Source: Streptomyces sp. DH37
GTDB taxonomy: Bacteria > Actinomycetota > Actinomycetes > Streptomycetales > Streptomycetaceae
Direction: 5' to 3'
DNA: 64,000 nucleotides
Assembly (NCBI RefSeq): GCF_029813835.1
Contig: NZ_JARVKV010000012.1
Location: 1 to 64,000, forward strand
Below, one piece after another: positions 31,401 to 40,131 of the stretch. How positions within the stretch are numbered: the stretch's first letter is position 1; the number at the start of each line of letters is the position of its first letter. Position numbers and translations under genes: made by a program. Below the pieces are notes generated by a model. The model saw only the letters and a program-made list of their open reading frames with translations, did no database searches and had not been told where the DNA came from.

Positions 31401-31431
31401 GAAGGCCCCGGTCCCCAGGACCGGGGCCTTC
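31401..31431 (+). terminator. Terminator of tRNA-Gly copy 2
   Basis: 14-bp stem gaaggccccggtcc/ggaccggggccttc with a 3-nt loop. It lies between the tRNA and the convergent purC gene. Confidence 0.85.
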
Positions 31432-31521
31432 CGCGTACGCGGGCCGCGGGGCCGGCGGGATCGCGGGGCCGGCGGGCCGCGCGTCCCCGCGCCTGCCCGT
31501 GCGCGCGGCCCGCCCGTGCCG

Positions 31522-32472
31522 TCAGCTCCAGCGGGTGCCCGTCAGCAGCTCGTACGCCTCGACGTAGCGGGCCCGGGTGCGCTCGACGATCTCGGAGGGC
31601 AGCTCGGGCGGCGGCACCTCGCCGTTGCGGTCCCAGCCAGCGGCCGGGGAGGTCAGCCAGTCGCGGACGATCTGCTTGTCGAACGAGGGCTGGGAGCGGC
31701 CCGGCTGCCACTGGTCGAGGGGCCAGAAGCGCGAGGAGTCGGGGGTGAGCACCTCGTCGGCGAGGAACAGCCGCTCTCCACCCTCCGCCGAGCCCGCCGA
31801 GCCCGCCGCGCCTTCCGTGCTTTCGGTGGGGCCCCACCCGAACTCGAACTTGGTGTCGGCCAGGATGATGCCGCGTTCCCGGGCGATGTCGCGGCCCCGG
31901 GAGTAGACGGCCAGGGTGAGCTGGCGCAGCTCGGCGGCGGTGTCGGCGCCGGTCCGGCGGGCGACCTCCTCGTAGGGGACGTTCTCGTCGTGCTCGCCGA
32001 CCTCCGCCTTGGTGGCCGGGGTGAAGATCGGGGCGGGCAGCTCGGAGCCGTCCTCCAGGCCCTCGGGCAGGGCGAGGCCGCAGACCGTGCGGGTCTCCCG
32101 GTACTCGGCCAGGCCCGAGCCGGTGAGGTAGCCGCGGGCCACGCACTCGACCGGGACCATGCGCAGGGAGCGGCAGACCACCGTGCGGCCCTCCCAGTCG
32201 GCCGGGGCGCCGGGCGGCAGTTCGGTGGAGAGCACGTGGCCCGGCACCAGGTCGGCGAGCTGGTCGAACCACCACAGGGAGAGCTGGGTGAGGACGCGGC
32301 CCTTGTCGGGGATCTCGGTCGGCAGCACCCAGTCGTAGGCGGACACCCGGTCGCTGGCGACCATCACCAGGTCGCCGGCGTCGTTCCGGTACAGGTCCCG
32401 CACCTTGCCCGTGTGCACGTGCACCAGACCCGGCACCTGCACGGGTTCGGGCTTCTCGACGAATCCGGTCAC
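31522..32472 (-). CDS. purC: Phosphoribosylaminoimidazole-succinocarboxamide synthase
   Basis: 316 residues. It joins CAIR and aspartate to give SAICAR with ATP. Motifs: HTGKVRDLYR (phosphate loop), ASDRVSAYDWVLPTEIPDKGRVLTQLSLWWF, VECVARGYLTGSG, IFTPATKAEVGEHDENV, LADTKFEFGW, EVLTPDSSRFWP and SFDKQIVRDWL. A Gly/Ser/Ala-rich insert of about 20 residues (residues near 226-240) sits between the Lys-Phe-Glu-Phe strand and the metal-binding strand. GTG start with a strong AGGAGG. Monocistronic by spacing. Confidence 0.97.
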   Translation of the reverse strand: MTGFVEKPEPVQVPGLVHVHTGKVRDLYRNDAGDLVMVASDRVSAYDWVLPTEIPDKGRVLTQLSLWWFDQLADLVPGHVLSTELPPGAPADWEGRTVVCRSLRMVPVECVARGYLTGSGLAEYRETRTVCGLALPEGLEDGSELPAPIFTPATKAEVGEHDENVPYEEVARRTGADTAAELRQLTLAVYSRGRDIARERGIILADTKFEFGWGPTESTEGAAGSAGSAEGGERLFLADEVLTPDSSRFWPLDQWQPGRSQPSFDKQIVRDWLTSPAAGWDRNGEVPPPELPSEIVERTRARYVEAYELLTGTRWS

Positions 32473-32613
32473 GGCTCCTCCTGTGGCTTGGTCCAGGAGT
32501 TCCGATTCTCCCGTACGGTTCCCCTCCCCACCGGCCGGGGTCGGGCGGACGGGTGGGGCCGGACCCGCGGACGGAGCCGTGCCCGGGCGGCGGCCCGGGC
32601 CCGCCGGGGGCGG

Positions 32614-34092
32614 CTAGGGGTGCTTGCAGATGCGGTCCAGGAGGTTGGCCGTGGCGCGCTGGACGCGCGGGTCGGTGTGGCCGGGGCGGTCCAGGGCCGG
32701 CGACCAGGCGAACGTGCCGGAGGCGAAGACCAGGGCGCCGCTCGGGGTCCGGTACAGGGAGGTCTCCTGGTGGCGGCGGGCGCCGGAGGCGTCCTCGTAG
32801 GGCGAGTGGGCGAGCAGGACGCGGTCGGTGTGCAGGGGCAGGGCGGTGCGCGGGAAGTAGCGGTCGGCCTCGCCCGCCACCAGGCCGGGCAGTTCGTCGC
32901 CCTCGGCCGCGCCGGTGGCCTCCCACAGCCAGTGGTCGGCGTTCCGCACGACCAGCGGGTGCGGCCGGGGGACCTGGCCCGCGTACTGGACGCCCAGCAC
33001 CTGCTGCTCGGCCTCGCCCTGGTCGCGCCAGCGCAGCGAGCGGCCCGGACCGCGCCGCTTGCGGCAGGTCAGCAACCGGTCGGGGGCGCCTGAGGGCGAG
33101 GGGCCCAGTTCCACCTGCCAGTACATGGTGTTGGCGGAGAGGAAGACCAGCGAGGTGCCGCCGTCGCGGGCCTTCTCCACCGCCCGGCGCATCGGCACCG
33201 ACCAGTACTCGTCGTGGCCGGCGAAGACCAGCCCCCGGTAGCGGGAGGGGTCGACGCGGCCCGCGTGGAGATCGCGGGTGTCGGCGTAGGCGAGGTCGTA
33301 GCCGTAGCGCTCGGCCCAGCGGATGAAGTCGTAGGCGTGGCCCACGTGCAGGGGCAGGCCCGCGCCCGCGTACGGCCGGTCGAAGGAGACGGTGACGGCC
33401 GCGTCCTCCTCGCCCAGCAGCCGCCCCTCCTCGTCCCAGGCGTGGTAGAGGCTGGCGCCGGTGCGGCCGTCCTCGGGGAAGAGGTTGTACGCCTGCCAGG
33501 TGACGTCGGGGAGGACCAGCAGCAGGTCGCCGGGGCGCTCGTCGCGGACGGTGAAGGGGATGTGGGAGCGGTGGCCGTCGGCGGTGGTCAGCACGGCGAC
33601 GTGGGCGCCGGTGCTCCAGTAGTCCGGGATCTGGAGCCGCCAGGACAGCCACCAGTGGTGGCAGGAGACGGTGCGGTCGGCGGTGAGCGGCACGGGCTGG
33701 ACGATGCCGGACAGCCGCGGGCTGGTGGTGATCTTGGTGGCGCCCTCGCCGCCGTAGTGGCCGATGCGGTAGACGTCCACGCCGAAGGGCTGGGGCGGGT
33801 TGACCGTGATCCGGAAGTCGATGGACTGGCCGGGGGAGACCGCGCTCTCCGAGGTGAATCCCTTGATCTGGCAGCGCACGTCGTCGACCCCCCACGGGCC
33901 GCCGCCGGCGCCGGACGGGCCGCGGTCGCCGTCCAGGCTGCTGTGGTCGAGGTACCAGGGGACGACGTGGCCGGTGTCGTCGAAGTAGTGCTCGCTGCAC
34001 CGCAGCCAGGGCAGGGGTCCCTGGCCGAACGGATCGGTGACCGCGTGCGCGAGAGCTCCCGACTCCCAGCGCCGGATCTGCTCCGTGCCCAC
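32614..34092 (-). CDS. N,N-dimethylformamidase beta-subunit-like protein
   Basis: 492 residues, no signal peptide. It matches the large-subunit-like family: an Ig-like beta domain (IDFRITVNPPQPFGVDVYRIGHYGGEGA), the WQAYNLFPEDGRTGASLYHAW region, FDRPYAGAG, then a flavodoxin/glutaminase-like region with GLVFAGHDEYWSVPMRRAVE and VFLSANTMYWQVE. In DMFase this chain binds iron and hydrolyses amide bonds. The substrate here is unknown, and no small subunit gene is adjacent. The GTG start has GGAG upstream. Downstream is purC, with a 141-bp gap. Confidence 0.82.
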   Translation of the reverse strand: MGTEQIRRWESGALAHAVTDPFGQGPLPWLRCSEHYFDDTGHVVPWYLDHSSLDGDRGPSGAGGGPWGVDDVRCQIKGFTSESAVSPGQSIDFRITVNPPQPFGVDVYRIGHYGGEGATKITTSPRLSGIVQPVPLTADRTVSCHHWWLSWRLQIPDYWSTGAHVAVLTTADGHRSHIPFTVRDERPGDLLLVLPDVTWQAYNLFPEDGRTGASLYHAWDEEGRLLGEEDAAVTVSFDRPYAGAGLPLHVGHAYDFIRWAERYGYDLAYADTRDLHAGRVDPSRYRGLVFAGHDEYWSVPMRRAVEKARDGGTSLVFLSANTMYWQVELGPSPSGAPDRLLTCRKRRGPGRSLRWRDQGEAEQQVLGVQYAGQVPRPHPLVVRNADHWLWEATGAAEGDELPGLVAGEADRYFPRTALPLHTDRVLLAHSPYEDASGARRHQETSLYRTPSGALVFASGTFAWSPALDRPGHTDPRVQRATANLLDRICKHP

Positions 34093-34406
34093 CTGGCTCT
34101 CCCCTCCCTGTTCCCGTGTCGTTCCCGCGTCGTTCCCGCGTCCGCCGCTCCCGCGCTGTCAGACACCAGCACATCACATAAAGCGAACGCCCGGTCACCC
34201 CTTGTCGTGAAAAGGCCGGAACCGTTTCGAACGCGGGGCCGGGCCGGGAGGGGGCGAGGTGCGCGGGCCGTGCCGGGGCCGGGCCTGTGACGGTGCCGAT
34301 GCCGGTGACGCGCCGGAACGTGCGGGAAAGCGGTGGGACACGGTGGGACACGGTGAGACGCGGTGGGACGCCGTCGCGGGGCTCCGCGCCGGTCGCGGCC
34401 CGCGGC
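34093..34406. other. Intergenic region with decamer repeats
   Basis: 314 bp between the M48-like gene and the DMFase-like gene, both leftward. It includes a four-copy 10-bp tandem repeat (34331-34370) and a cgttcccgcgt-type repeat near 34130-34145 by the downstream gene's start. No gene seen. Confidence 0.6.
34331..34370. repeat. 10-bp tandem repeat, 4 copies
   Basis: Units cggtgggaca, cggtgggaca, cggtgagacg and cggtgggacg follow each other at exact 10-bp spacing, close to one helical turn. Non-coding. Confidence 0.9.
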
Positions 34407-36050
34407 TCAGACCAGGCGTATGGGCTTGTCGGACCGCACCCCCACGGCCGCCAGCCAGTCGCGCAGCGGCCCGGGGTCGGCCTCCTCGGCGAGGGCGAGG
34501 ACGGGGCGGGCCAGGTCCGCGCGGCGCTCGCCGTCGACGAACAGGGCGGGGCCGTCCAGCCAGTCGAGCCCGGGGGCCGCCCCGGCCGTGTCCACGGCCG
34601 CGCAGCACACGGCGGCCGTGATGTGCTCGGCCAGCAGGTCGCGGCCGGAGCGCGGCGGCTGGAGGGGGAAGCCTCCGCCGGGCGGGAGGAGCGCCCCGTC
34701 CCCGCCGGGGACGGGCAGGGGTGTCCCGCCGGCCTCGCGGGCGGCCTCCTGCCGGGCCGCGTCCTCGCGGGCGAGGTCGGCGCCGATCCGGGCGGCGAGC
34801 GCGTCGGTGCCGCCGCCGGGGCCGGCGGCCGGGCCGGCCAGCCGGTCGAGCAGCTCGGCCAGCGTCGGGTTCTCGGCGGCCCGCAGCGCCGCGAAGAGGC
34901 GGGCGGCCTCGGAGCGCCAGATGCGGTCCACGACCTCCTCCGGGTACTCCTGCCAGTCCACCGGGGCCCAGTCGGGGCCGGGCTCGGCCGGGCCGCCGTG
35001 GAAGAGGCGCGCGGCCAGCAGGGAGACCTGGCGGTCCACCTCGCCGGGCTCCTCCAGCAGGTCGCAGGCGGGACGCTCGCCCAGCCGGGTGGCGAAGCCC
35101 TCGGCCAGCCGGTCGCGCCGGGACAGCTCGGTGAGGGCGGAGACCACGCCGGCGTCCAGCCGCGCGGGCCAGCGCCCCGTGCGCCAGGCCGGCAGCGCGA
35201 CCCGGGTCAGCAGCCGGTCCCAGCCGGCGTACGCCAGGCCCACCTGCTCCTGGGCGACGACCCGCAGGCCGTAGTCGACCGCCTGCGCCCGTACGGCGGC
35301 CGCGGCGGCGACCATGCGCTCCATCTCGGCGGCGTGGGAGGCCCCGGCGCGCAGCAGCAGCCGGGAGACCCGGCCGACGAAGGCGTACGCGAGCCGCCTC
35401 GGCGCCGGTCCGCCGGCCGCGGCGGCGACCGCGGCGGCGGCGTCCAGACCGCGCACGAAGCGCCGCGCGGCGGCGATGTCCGGGTGCGCGGACGGGCCGG
35501 TCCCGGCGACGACCGGGGCGAGCAGCGCCCGCAGCTCGGCGACCCGCATCCACCACATGAAGGGGGAGCCGATGACGAGCACGGGGGCGCCCGCCCCGCG
35601 CGCGCCGCCGAGGCGCGGGAGGCGCCGGCCGCGGGTGGCGTGCGCCCGGTCCTCCAGCCAGCTGTCGCAGTCCGGCGTCAGGGCTATGGCCGAGGGCGCG
35701 GGGACGTCCAGCCGGTCGGCGAGGTCGCGTATCAGCCGGTACAGGTCGGGGGCGGCCCGCTCCTCGACCTGCACGGTGGGACTGACCGCCGGGCGCGCCC
35801 GGGCGATCACGGCGGCCACTCCAGCCGCCACGGCGAGCACCGGCAGGGCGACGGCGACGGCCGCCCAGCGCAGTGCGTCCCAGCCGTCGCCGCGGAGGTG
35901 GCCGGCGGCCCCTCCGGCGAGCAGGACGGCGGCCGCGGCGGCGGGCAGCAGCGCGGCGCCCAGCGCGGTGCCGCGCACCCGCAGGACGGCCAGCGCGTGG
36001 TCGCGTGCCGAACGTGTGCCCGTCTCCGGTACTGCCACGGGTTCGCTCAC
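34407..36050 (-). CDS. M48-like membrane protein lacking the zinc-binding motif
   Basis: 547 residues. Two N-terminal TM segments (about 27-47 and 60-84) precede a domain with the layout of M48 (HtpX/Ste24-like) peptidases: DLYRLIRDLADRLDVPAPSAIALTPDCDSWLE, then APVLVIGSPFMWWMRVAELRALLAP. Where M48 enzymes have HExxH, this protein reads APVVAGTG (about 178-185), so two zinc ligands and the catalytic Glu are missing. The long helical C-terminal half is poorly conserved and ends with a small domain (DPGPLRDWLAAVGV). Probably a non-catalytic homologue with a binding role. GTG start; Shine-Dalgarno poorly spaced. Confidence 0.7.
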   Translation of the reverse strand: MSEPVAVPETGTRSARDHALAVLRVRGTALGAALLPAAAAAVLLAGGAAGHLRGDGWDALRWAAVAVALPVLAVAAGVAAVIARARPAVSPTVQVEERAAPDLYRLIRDLADRLDVPAPSAIALTPDCDSWLEDRAHATRGRRLPRLGGARGAGAPVLVIGSPFMWWMRVAELRALLAPVVAGTGPSAHPDIAAARRFVRGLDAAAAVAAAAGGPAPRRLAYAFVGRVSRLLLRAGASHAAEMERMVAAAAAVRAQAVDYGLRVVAQEQVGLAYAGWDRLLTRVALPAWRTGRWPARLDAGVVSALTELSRRDRLAEGFATRLGERPACDLLEEPGEVDRQVSLLAARLFHGGPAEPGPDWAPVDWQEYPEEVVDRIWRSEAARLFAALRAAENPTLAELLDRLAGPAAGPGGGTDALAARIGADLAREDAARQEAAREAGGTPLPVPGGDGALLPPGGGFPLQPPRSGRDLLAEHITAAVCCAAVDTAGAAPGLDWLDGPALFVDGERRADLARPVLALAEEADPGPLRDWLAAVGVRSDKPIRLV

Positions 36051-36255
36051 CCCCTTGCCGACCCCCCGCGCCTGTCACTCCCCACTGTGGCACCGGCAAC
36101 CGACACCGCAATGTGCGGTGGGCCACTTGCCGGAGCCGTCCGCGGGAACCCTAGTCGGCGCCCGCGGGACCGTCAGCCGGATGAGGAAGCGGTCACTCGA
36201 TGGAATGGCTTTGGGTAAAGCTGGGTGCGGAACGGCGCCCGCCGGTGGTGCCCGG

Positions 36256-37512
36256 TCACGCCTCCCCGGCGGCCCCGGCGGCGATGTCGCTCCGGTGGTG
36301 CGAACCGGCCAGCCGGACGCGGGACACCGCGCGGTAGGCGTGCTCGCGGGCCTCGGCGAGGTCGGCGCCGGTGGCCGTGACGGACAGGACCCGGCCGCCC
36401 GCGCTGACCACCCGCCCCTCCTCGTCCAGCCGGGTGCCGGCGTGGAGGACGTACGCGGTGGGGGCGTCCTTCTCCGCCACCTCGTCCAGCCCCTCGATCG
36501 GATCCCCCGTACGGGGGGAGGCGGGGTAGCCCTCGGAGGCGATGACGACGGTGACGGCCGCGTCGTCGCTCCAGCGCAGCGGCGGGAACTCGGCCAGGCC
36601 CCCGGTGGCCGCCGCGTGCAGCAGGCCCGACAGCGGGGTCCTCAGCCGGGCCAGGACGACCTGGGTCTCCGGGTCGCCGAAGCGCGCGTTGAACTCGACC
36701 ACGCGCACGCCGCGCGAGGTGATGGCGAGGCCCGCGTAGAGCAGCCCGGAGAAGGGGGTGCCGCGGCGGCGCATCTCGTCCACCGTCGGCTGCAGGACGG
36801 TGGCGAGCACCTCGTCGGCCAGCTTGGGATCGGCCCACGGCAGCGGCGAGTACGCGCCCATGCCGCCGGTGTTGGGGCCCTCGTCGCCGTCGTGGGCGCG
36901 CTTGAAGTCCTGGGCGGGCCGCAGCGGCACGACGCACTCGCCGTCGGTCACGGCGAACAGGGAGACCTCGGGGCCGTCGAGGAACTCCTCGATCACCACC
37001 CGGTCGCACGCGAGCGCGTGCGCGCGGGCGGCCTCCAGGTCGGGGGTGACGACGACGCCCTTGCCCGCCGCCAGCCCGTCGTCCTTGACGACGTACGGGG
37101 GGCCGAAGGCGTCCAGCGCGCTGTCGGCCTCCTCGGGGGTGGTGCACACGTAGGAGCGCGCCGTGGGCACCCCGGCCGCGGCCATGACCTCCTTGGCGAA
37201 CGCCTTGGAGCCCTCCAGCCGGGCGGCCTCGGCCGACGGGCCGAAGACGGCGATGCCGCGCTCGCGCACGGCGTCGGCCACCCCGGCGACGAGCGGGGCC
37301 TCCGGCCCGACCACGACGAGGTCGGCCCCCAGCTCCGCGGCCAGTGCGGCGACGGCCGGGCCGTCGAGCGCGTCGACGGAGTGCAGGGTCGCCACCTGGG
37401 CGATCCCGGCGTTGCCGGGCGCGCAGTGCAGCGAGGTGACGTCGGGATCGAGGGACAGGGAGCGGCACAGGGCGTGTTCGCGGGCGCCGCCGCCGATGAC
37501 GAGGACCTTCAC
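36256..37512 (-). CDS. purD: Phosphoribosylamine-glycine ligase (GAR synthetase)
   Basis: 418-residue ATP-grasp enzyme joining phosphoribosylamine and glycine, step two of purine synthesis. Motifs: [104 protein letters not shown] and [20 protein letters not shown] 37512 is chosen by family alignment (VKVLVIGGG at the N-terminus). Monocistronic. Confidence 0.97.
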   Translation of the reverse strand: MKVLVIGGGAREHALCRSLSLDPDVTSLHCAPGNAGIAQVATLHSVDALDGPAVAALAAELGADLVVVGPEAPLVAGVADAVRERGIAVFGPSAEAARLEGSKAFAKEVMAAAGVPTARSYVCTTPEEADSALDAFGPPYVVKDDGLAAGKGVVVTPDLEAARAHALACDRVVIEEFLDGPEVSLFAVTDGECVVPLRPAQDFKRAHDGDEGPNTGGMGAYSPLPWADPKLADEVLATVLQPTVDEMRRRGTPFSGLLYAGLAITSRGVRVVEFNARFGDPETQVVLARLRTPLSGLLHAAATGGLAEFPPLRWSDDAAVTVVIASEGYPASPRTGDPIEGLDEVAEKDAPTAYVLHAGTRLDEEGRVVSAGGRVLSVTATGADLAEAREHAYRAVSRVRLAGSHHRSDIAAGAAGEA

Positions 37513-37842
37513 GCCCTGCACCCTATCCGCCCTCCCCGCGGCCCCGGCGGGTCCGCCCGGGAGGTGGACGGTGGGACGAGCGGGAGACGGATGGTGGAGC
37601 GGACGGGGGGCCCGCGGGCCGTCGTGGGTGGTCAGGGGCACGAGGCGGCAGCCGAAACGCGGTTCTCACCCCATCAGGTGAGGAAAGCGGGGCCTGTATA
37701 CCCAATCGGGATCCACGTATGGGCGGAAATACCGCGAAGGCCGAGAGGCCTCCCACTTTTGGGGGTAGGAAGGGGCACCGAGCGGTCCGCGGGAGGTCCG
37801 TCCGCGAGTGGATCCGAGCGAGGGCTTTGTTGGGAGTGGCGG
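37513..37842. promoter_or_regulatory. Divergent region between purD and SLATT-like gene
   Basis: 330 bp between divergent genes. An AT-richer centre (37670-37770, with gtatac and cgtatgg) probably holds promoters for both. I found no clear operator dyad or hairpin. Confidence 0.4.
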
Positions 37843-38583
37843 GTGAGTCAGCCGGAGATGCGCCCCGGAACGGGCGGCGGCACTGGCCGGAGCGAGCGCA
37901 GGGACCTGCTCGGGCGGCCGTTCCCGCTGGGGGACTGGGGCGAGCCCGCCGAGCGGCTGGACGAGCTGTACCGGTGGGTGGAGACCGGGGCGCTGCGCAC
38001 CGTGGAGTGGTACCTGGCCGACCGGGCGCGGAAGCGCCGGTGGGCCAGGATCCTGCGGGCGGGGACGGCCGCGGGACTGGCCGCCGGGGGCGCGCTGCCC
38101 CTGCTGGAGCTGGCCGGCGGGGCCCGGGGCGCGGCCCTGTGGGCGTTCCCGGCGCTGCTGCTGGCCGCCGTGTGCGCCGGGTGCGACCGCTGGTTCGGGC
38201 TGACCTCGGGCTGGATGCGGAGCGTCGCCACGGCGCAGGCCGTGCAGCGGCGGCTGGAGATGCTGCAGTACGACTGGGCGTCGGAGAGCGTGCGGGAGGT
38301 GCTCGGGCCCACCGAGGGCACGGCGAGCGAGGCCGCCGAGCGGTGCCTGGGGGTGCTGCGGCGGTTCTCCGAGGACGTGACCGAGCTGGTGCGGGGCGAG
38401 ACCGCCGCCTGGATGGTGGAGTTCCGGTCCGGTCCGGCGCCGCTGCACACCCAGTCGCTGACCTCGTCCGCCTGGAGCGCGCGCACCGCGGCCGCCGCCG
38501 CGGCGCAGCCCGCCCGCTTCTCGCTGCCGCCGGGCGTGCGTCCGAGCATGCCGCGGCAGCGGCCCCCGGAGGGGCCGCGCTGA
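37843..38583 (+). CDS. Two-TM SLATT-like membrane protein
   Basis: 246 residues. A soluble N-terminal helix (ERLDELYRWVETGALRTVEWYLADRARKRRWARIL) runs into two close TM helices (about 77-97 and 100-121), then a long helical cytoplasmic part with WMRSVATAQAVQRRLEMLQYDWAS and a disordered tail. This N-helix, hairpin and long helical tail pattern matches SLATT (two-TM effector) domains known from nucleotide-second-messenger defence systems, though here there is no synthase or SLOG partner nearby. GTG 37843 has gggag 7-8 nt upstream. Function inferred only from architecture. Confidence 0.65.
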   Translation: MSQPEMRPGTGGGTGRSERRDLLGRPFPLGDWGEPAERLDELYRWVETGALRTVEWYLADRARKRRWARILRAGTAAGLAAGGALPLLELAGGARGAALWAFPALLLAAVCAGCDRWFGLTSGWMRSVATAQAVQRRLEMLQYDWASESVREVLGPTEGTASEAAERCLGVLRRFSEDVTELVRGETAAWMVEFRSGPAPLHTQSLTSSAWSARTAAAAAAQPARFSLPPGVRPSMPRQRPPEGPR

Positions 38584-38605
38584 CGGCGGCTCCGGCTCCG
38601 GTTCC

Positions 38606-39256
38606 CTAGCCGAAGAGGATCATGGAGCCCTGCGCCAGGCTCCGGGTGGCCGCGGCGTGCAGGCCCAGCCAGACGTGGCGCTCCCGCGCGAAGGGCCCGC
38701 CGTCGTACACGGCCGGGGCCGCGGGCTCCTCCAGCTCCGTGGGCCGGGCCGGGGGCGCCGGGGCGGGGGGCGGGTTGGCGGGGTCGATGCCCAGGTACGG
38801 GGCCACCGCCTCCAGCTCGCGCAGCAGTCCGTGGCTGGAGCCCAGCGGGCCGCCACCCGCGAGGAGTTCGTCGTCGGAGAGCGGGTGGGCGAAGTCCACC
38901 GGGACGTACGCGCCGGCGTGGTCGTAGTGCCAGACCAGGTGCGACTGCTGCGCCGTCGGGGCGAACATCTCCAGCAGCTGCTCGTAGTCGCCGCCGAGCG
39001 CGTCGACCGGGGTGACCTCCAGGCCGCAGAGCTGGAGCAGGTGGGCGCGGCGCAGGAAGTGCAGCGCGTCGTAGTCGAAGCCGGCGACCGGCGCCACGTC
39101 GCCCGACAGTCCGGGCATGTACCCGTGGACGGGGACCGGCGGCAGCCCGGCGGCGCTCAGGGCCCGGTCGTAGGTCGCGAGCTCCTCGGCGAAGGGGTTG
39201 TCGGGGCTGTGGCACAGCACGTCGACGAGCGGCACCAGCCAGAGGTCACAGGCCAA
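38606..39256 (-). CDS. Conserved hypothetical protein
   Basis: 216 residues, soluble, without signal or TM. It reads DLWLVPLVDVLCHSPDNPFAEELATYDRAL, a Tyr/Asp/His-rich middle (HLVWHYDHAGAYVPVDFAHPL), a Pro-rich linker and a conserved C-terminus RERHVWLGLHAAATRSLAQGSMILFG. I used TTG 39256 because GGAG lies 6-7 nt upstream; another TTG four codons earlier is possible. Family not recognised. Its stop is 22 bp from the convergent SLATT-like gene. Confidence 0.72.
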   Translation of the reverse strand: MACDLWLVPLVDVLCHSPDNPFAEELATYDRALSAAGLPPVPVHGYMPGLSGDVAPVAGFDYDALHFLRRAHLLQLCGLEVTPVDALGGDYEQLLEMFAPTAQQSHLVWHYDHAGAYVPVDFAHPLSDDELLAGGGPLGSSHGLLRELEAVAPYLGIDPANPPPAPAPPARPTELEEPAAPAVYDGGPFARERHVWLGLHAAATRSLAQGSMILFG

Positions 39257-39310
39257 CGGGTGCTCCAATACGGCAGGCGGTACGGAGTTCGGCCGGAACA
39301 GCGTAGTCGT

Positions 39311-39970
39311 TCACCCGAGCTTCTCCACGAGTGCGAGGGCGCGCTCGTCGGAGGCCGCCACGATGCGTCCGGCCGCCGCGTCGTCGCCGCGCTCGACCGC
39401 GGCGACCAGCTCGCAGTAGTCCGTCCACAGCGAGCCCCGCAGACCGGGCTGCTCGCGCAGGTGCGGCACGGCGAAGACCCAGCACTGCACGCGCAGCCGG
39501 TCCAGGAACTCCGCTATGTAGGGGTTGCCCACCAGATCGCCCAGCTCCCGCCAGAAGCGCAGGTCGTAGCCGATGAGCACGTCCAGGTCCCCGGCGAGCG
39601 CGGCCCGTTCGGCGGCCTCGGCGCGGCGGCGCACGGAGGCCAGCCGCTCCCCGCCGGGGGCGTGGGCCGACGGGGAGAGGCCGGGGGGTCTGCGGAAGAC
39701 GCCCTCGGCGACCAGGGCGCGCGCCTCGACCATGGCCCGGTAGTCGGCGGGCGTGAAGACGTGGACGCGGAAGCCGCGGTGCTGCTCCACGTCGAGCAGG
39801 CCCTGCGCGGACAGGTCGACGAGCGCCTCGCGCACCGGGGTGGCCGAGACGCCGTACTGCTCGGCTATCTCCTTGACCGTGAAGCCCTGGCCCGCCGGGA
39901 GCCGCCCGGCGAGCACCTCGTCGCGCAGCGCGTCCGCGATCTGCGCGCGCAGCGTGCTGCGCTGGATCAC
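39311..39970 (-). CDS. GntR-family transcriptional regulator (FCD/FadR type)
   Basis: 219 residues. N-terminal winged helix-turn-helix (LRAQIADALRDEVLAGRLPAGQGFTVKEIAEQYGVSATPVREALVDLSAQGLL) and a C-terminal all-helical FCD effector domain (EARALVAEGV, DLRFWRELGDLVGNPYIAEFLDRLR), which usually binds a carboxylate ligand with a metal. GTG start with GAGGAGG upstream. Divergent from the DJ-1/MarR pair; the dyads at 40063-40097 could be its operators. Confidence 0.92.
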   Translation of the reverse strand: MIQRSTLRAQIADALRDEVLAGRLPAGQGFTVKEIAEQYGVSATPVREALVDLSAQGLLDVEQHRGFRVHVFTPADYRAMVEARALVAEGVFRRPPGLSPSAHAPGGERLASVRRRAEAAERAALAGDLDVLIGYDLRFWRELGDLVGNPYIAEFLDRLRVQCWVFAVPHLREQPGLRGSLWTDYCELVAAVERGDDAAAGRIVAASDERALALVEKLG

Positions 39971-40061
39971 GGGCGCCTCCTCGCGGCTCGCAACGTCGGG
40001 GCGCCGACGCCGTTCCCCGTCCGCGCCCCTTTTTCTCAGGGGTCAGCCTAGCGCCCGCCCT

Positions 40062-40097
40062 TTGACAGCATCCTGTCCAAGTGACAGCATGTTGTCA
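40062..40097 (+). promoter_or_regulatory. Promoter with two operator dyads upstream of the DJ-1/MarR operon
   Basis: A consensus -35 (TTGACA, 40062-40067) overlaps the first of two 16-bp dyads: TGACAGCATCCTGTCC (40063-40078) and TGACAGCATGTTGTCA (40082-40097). They are offset by 19 bp, about two helical turns. The candidate binder is the MarR protein (autoregulation) or the divergent GntR protein. Confidence 0.6.
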
Positions 40098-40131
40098 TAG
40101 CCGACCGGGCGATCAGCTCCGAGGAGGAGCC

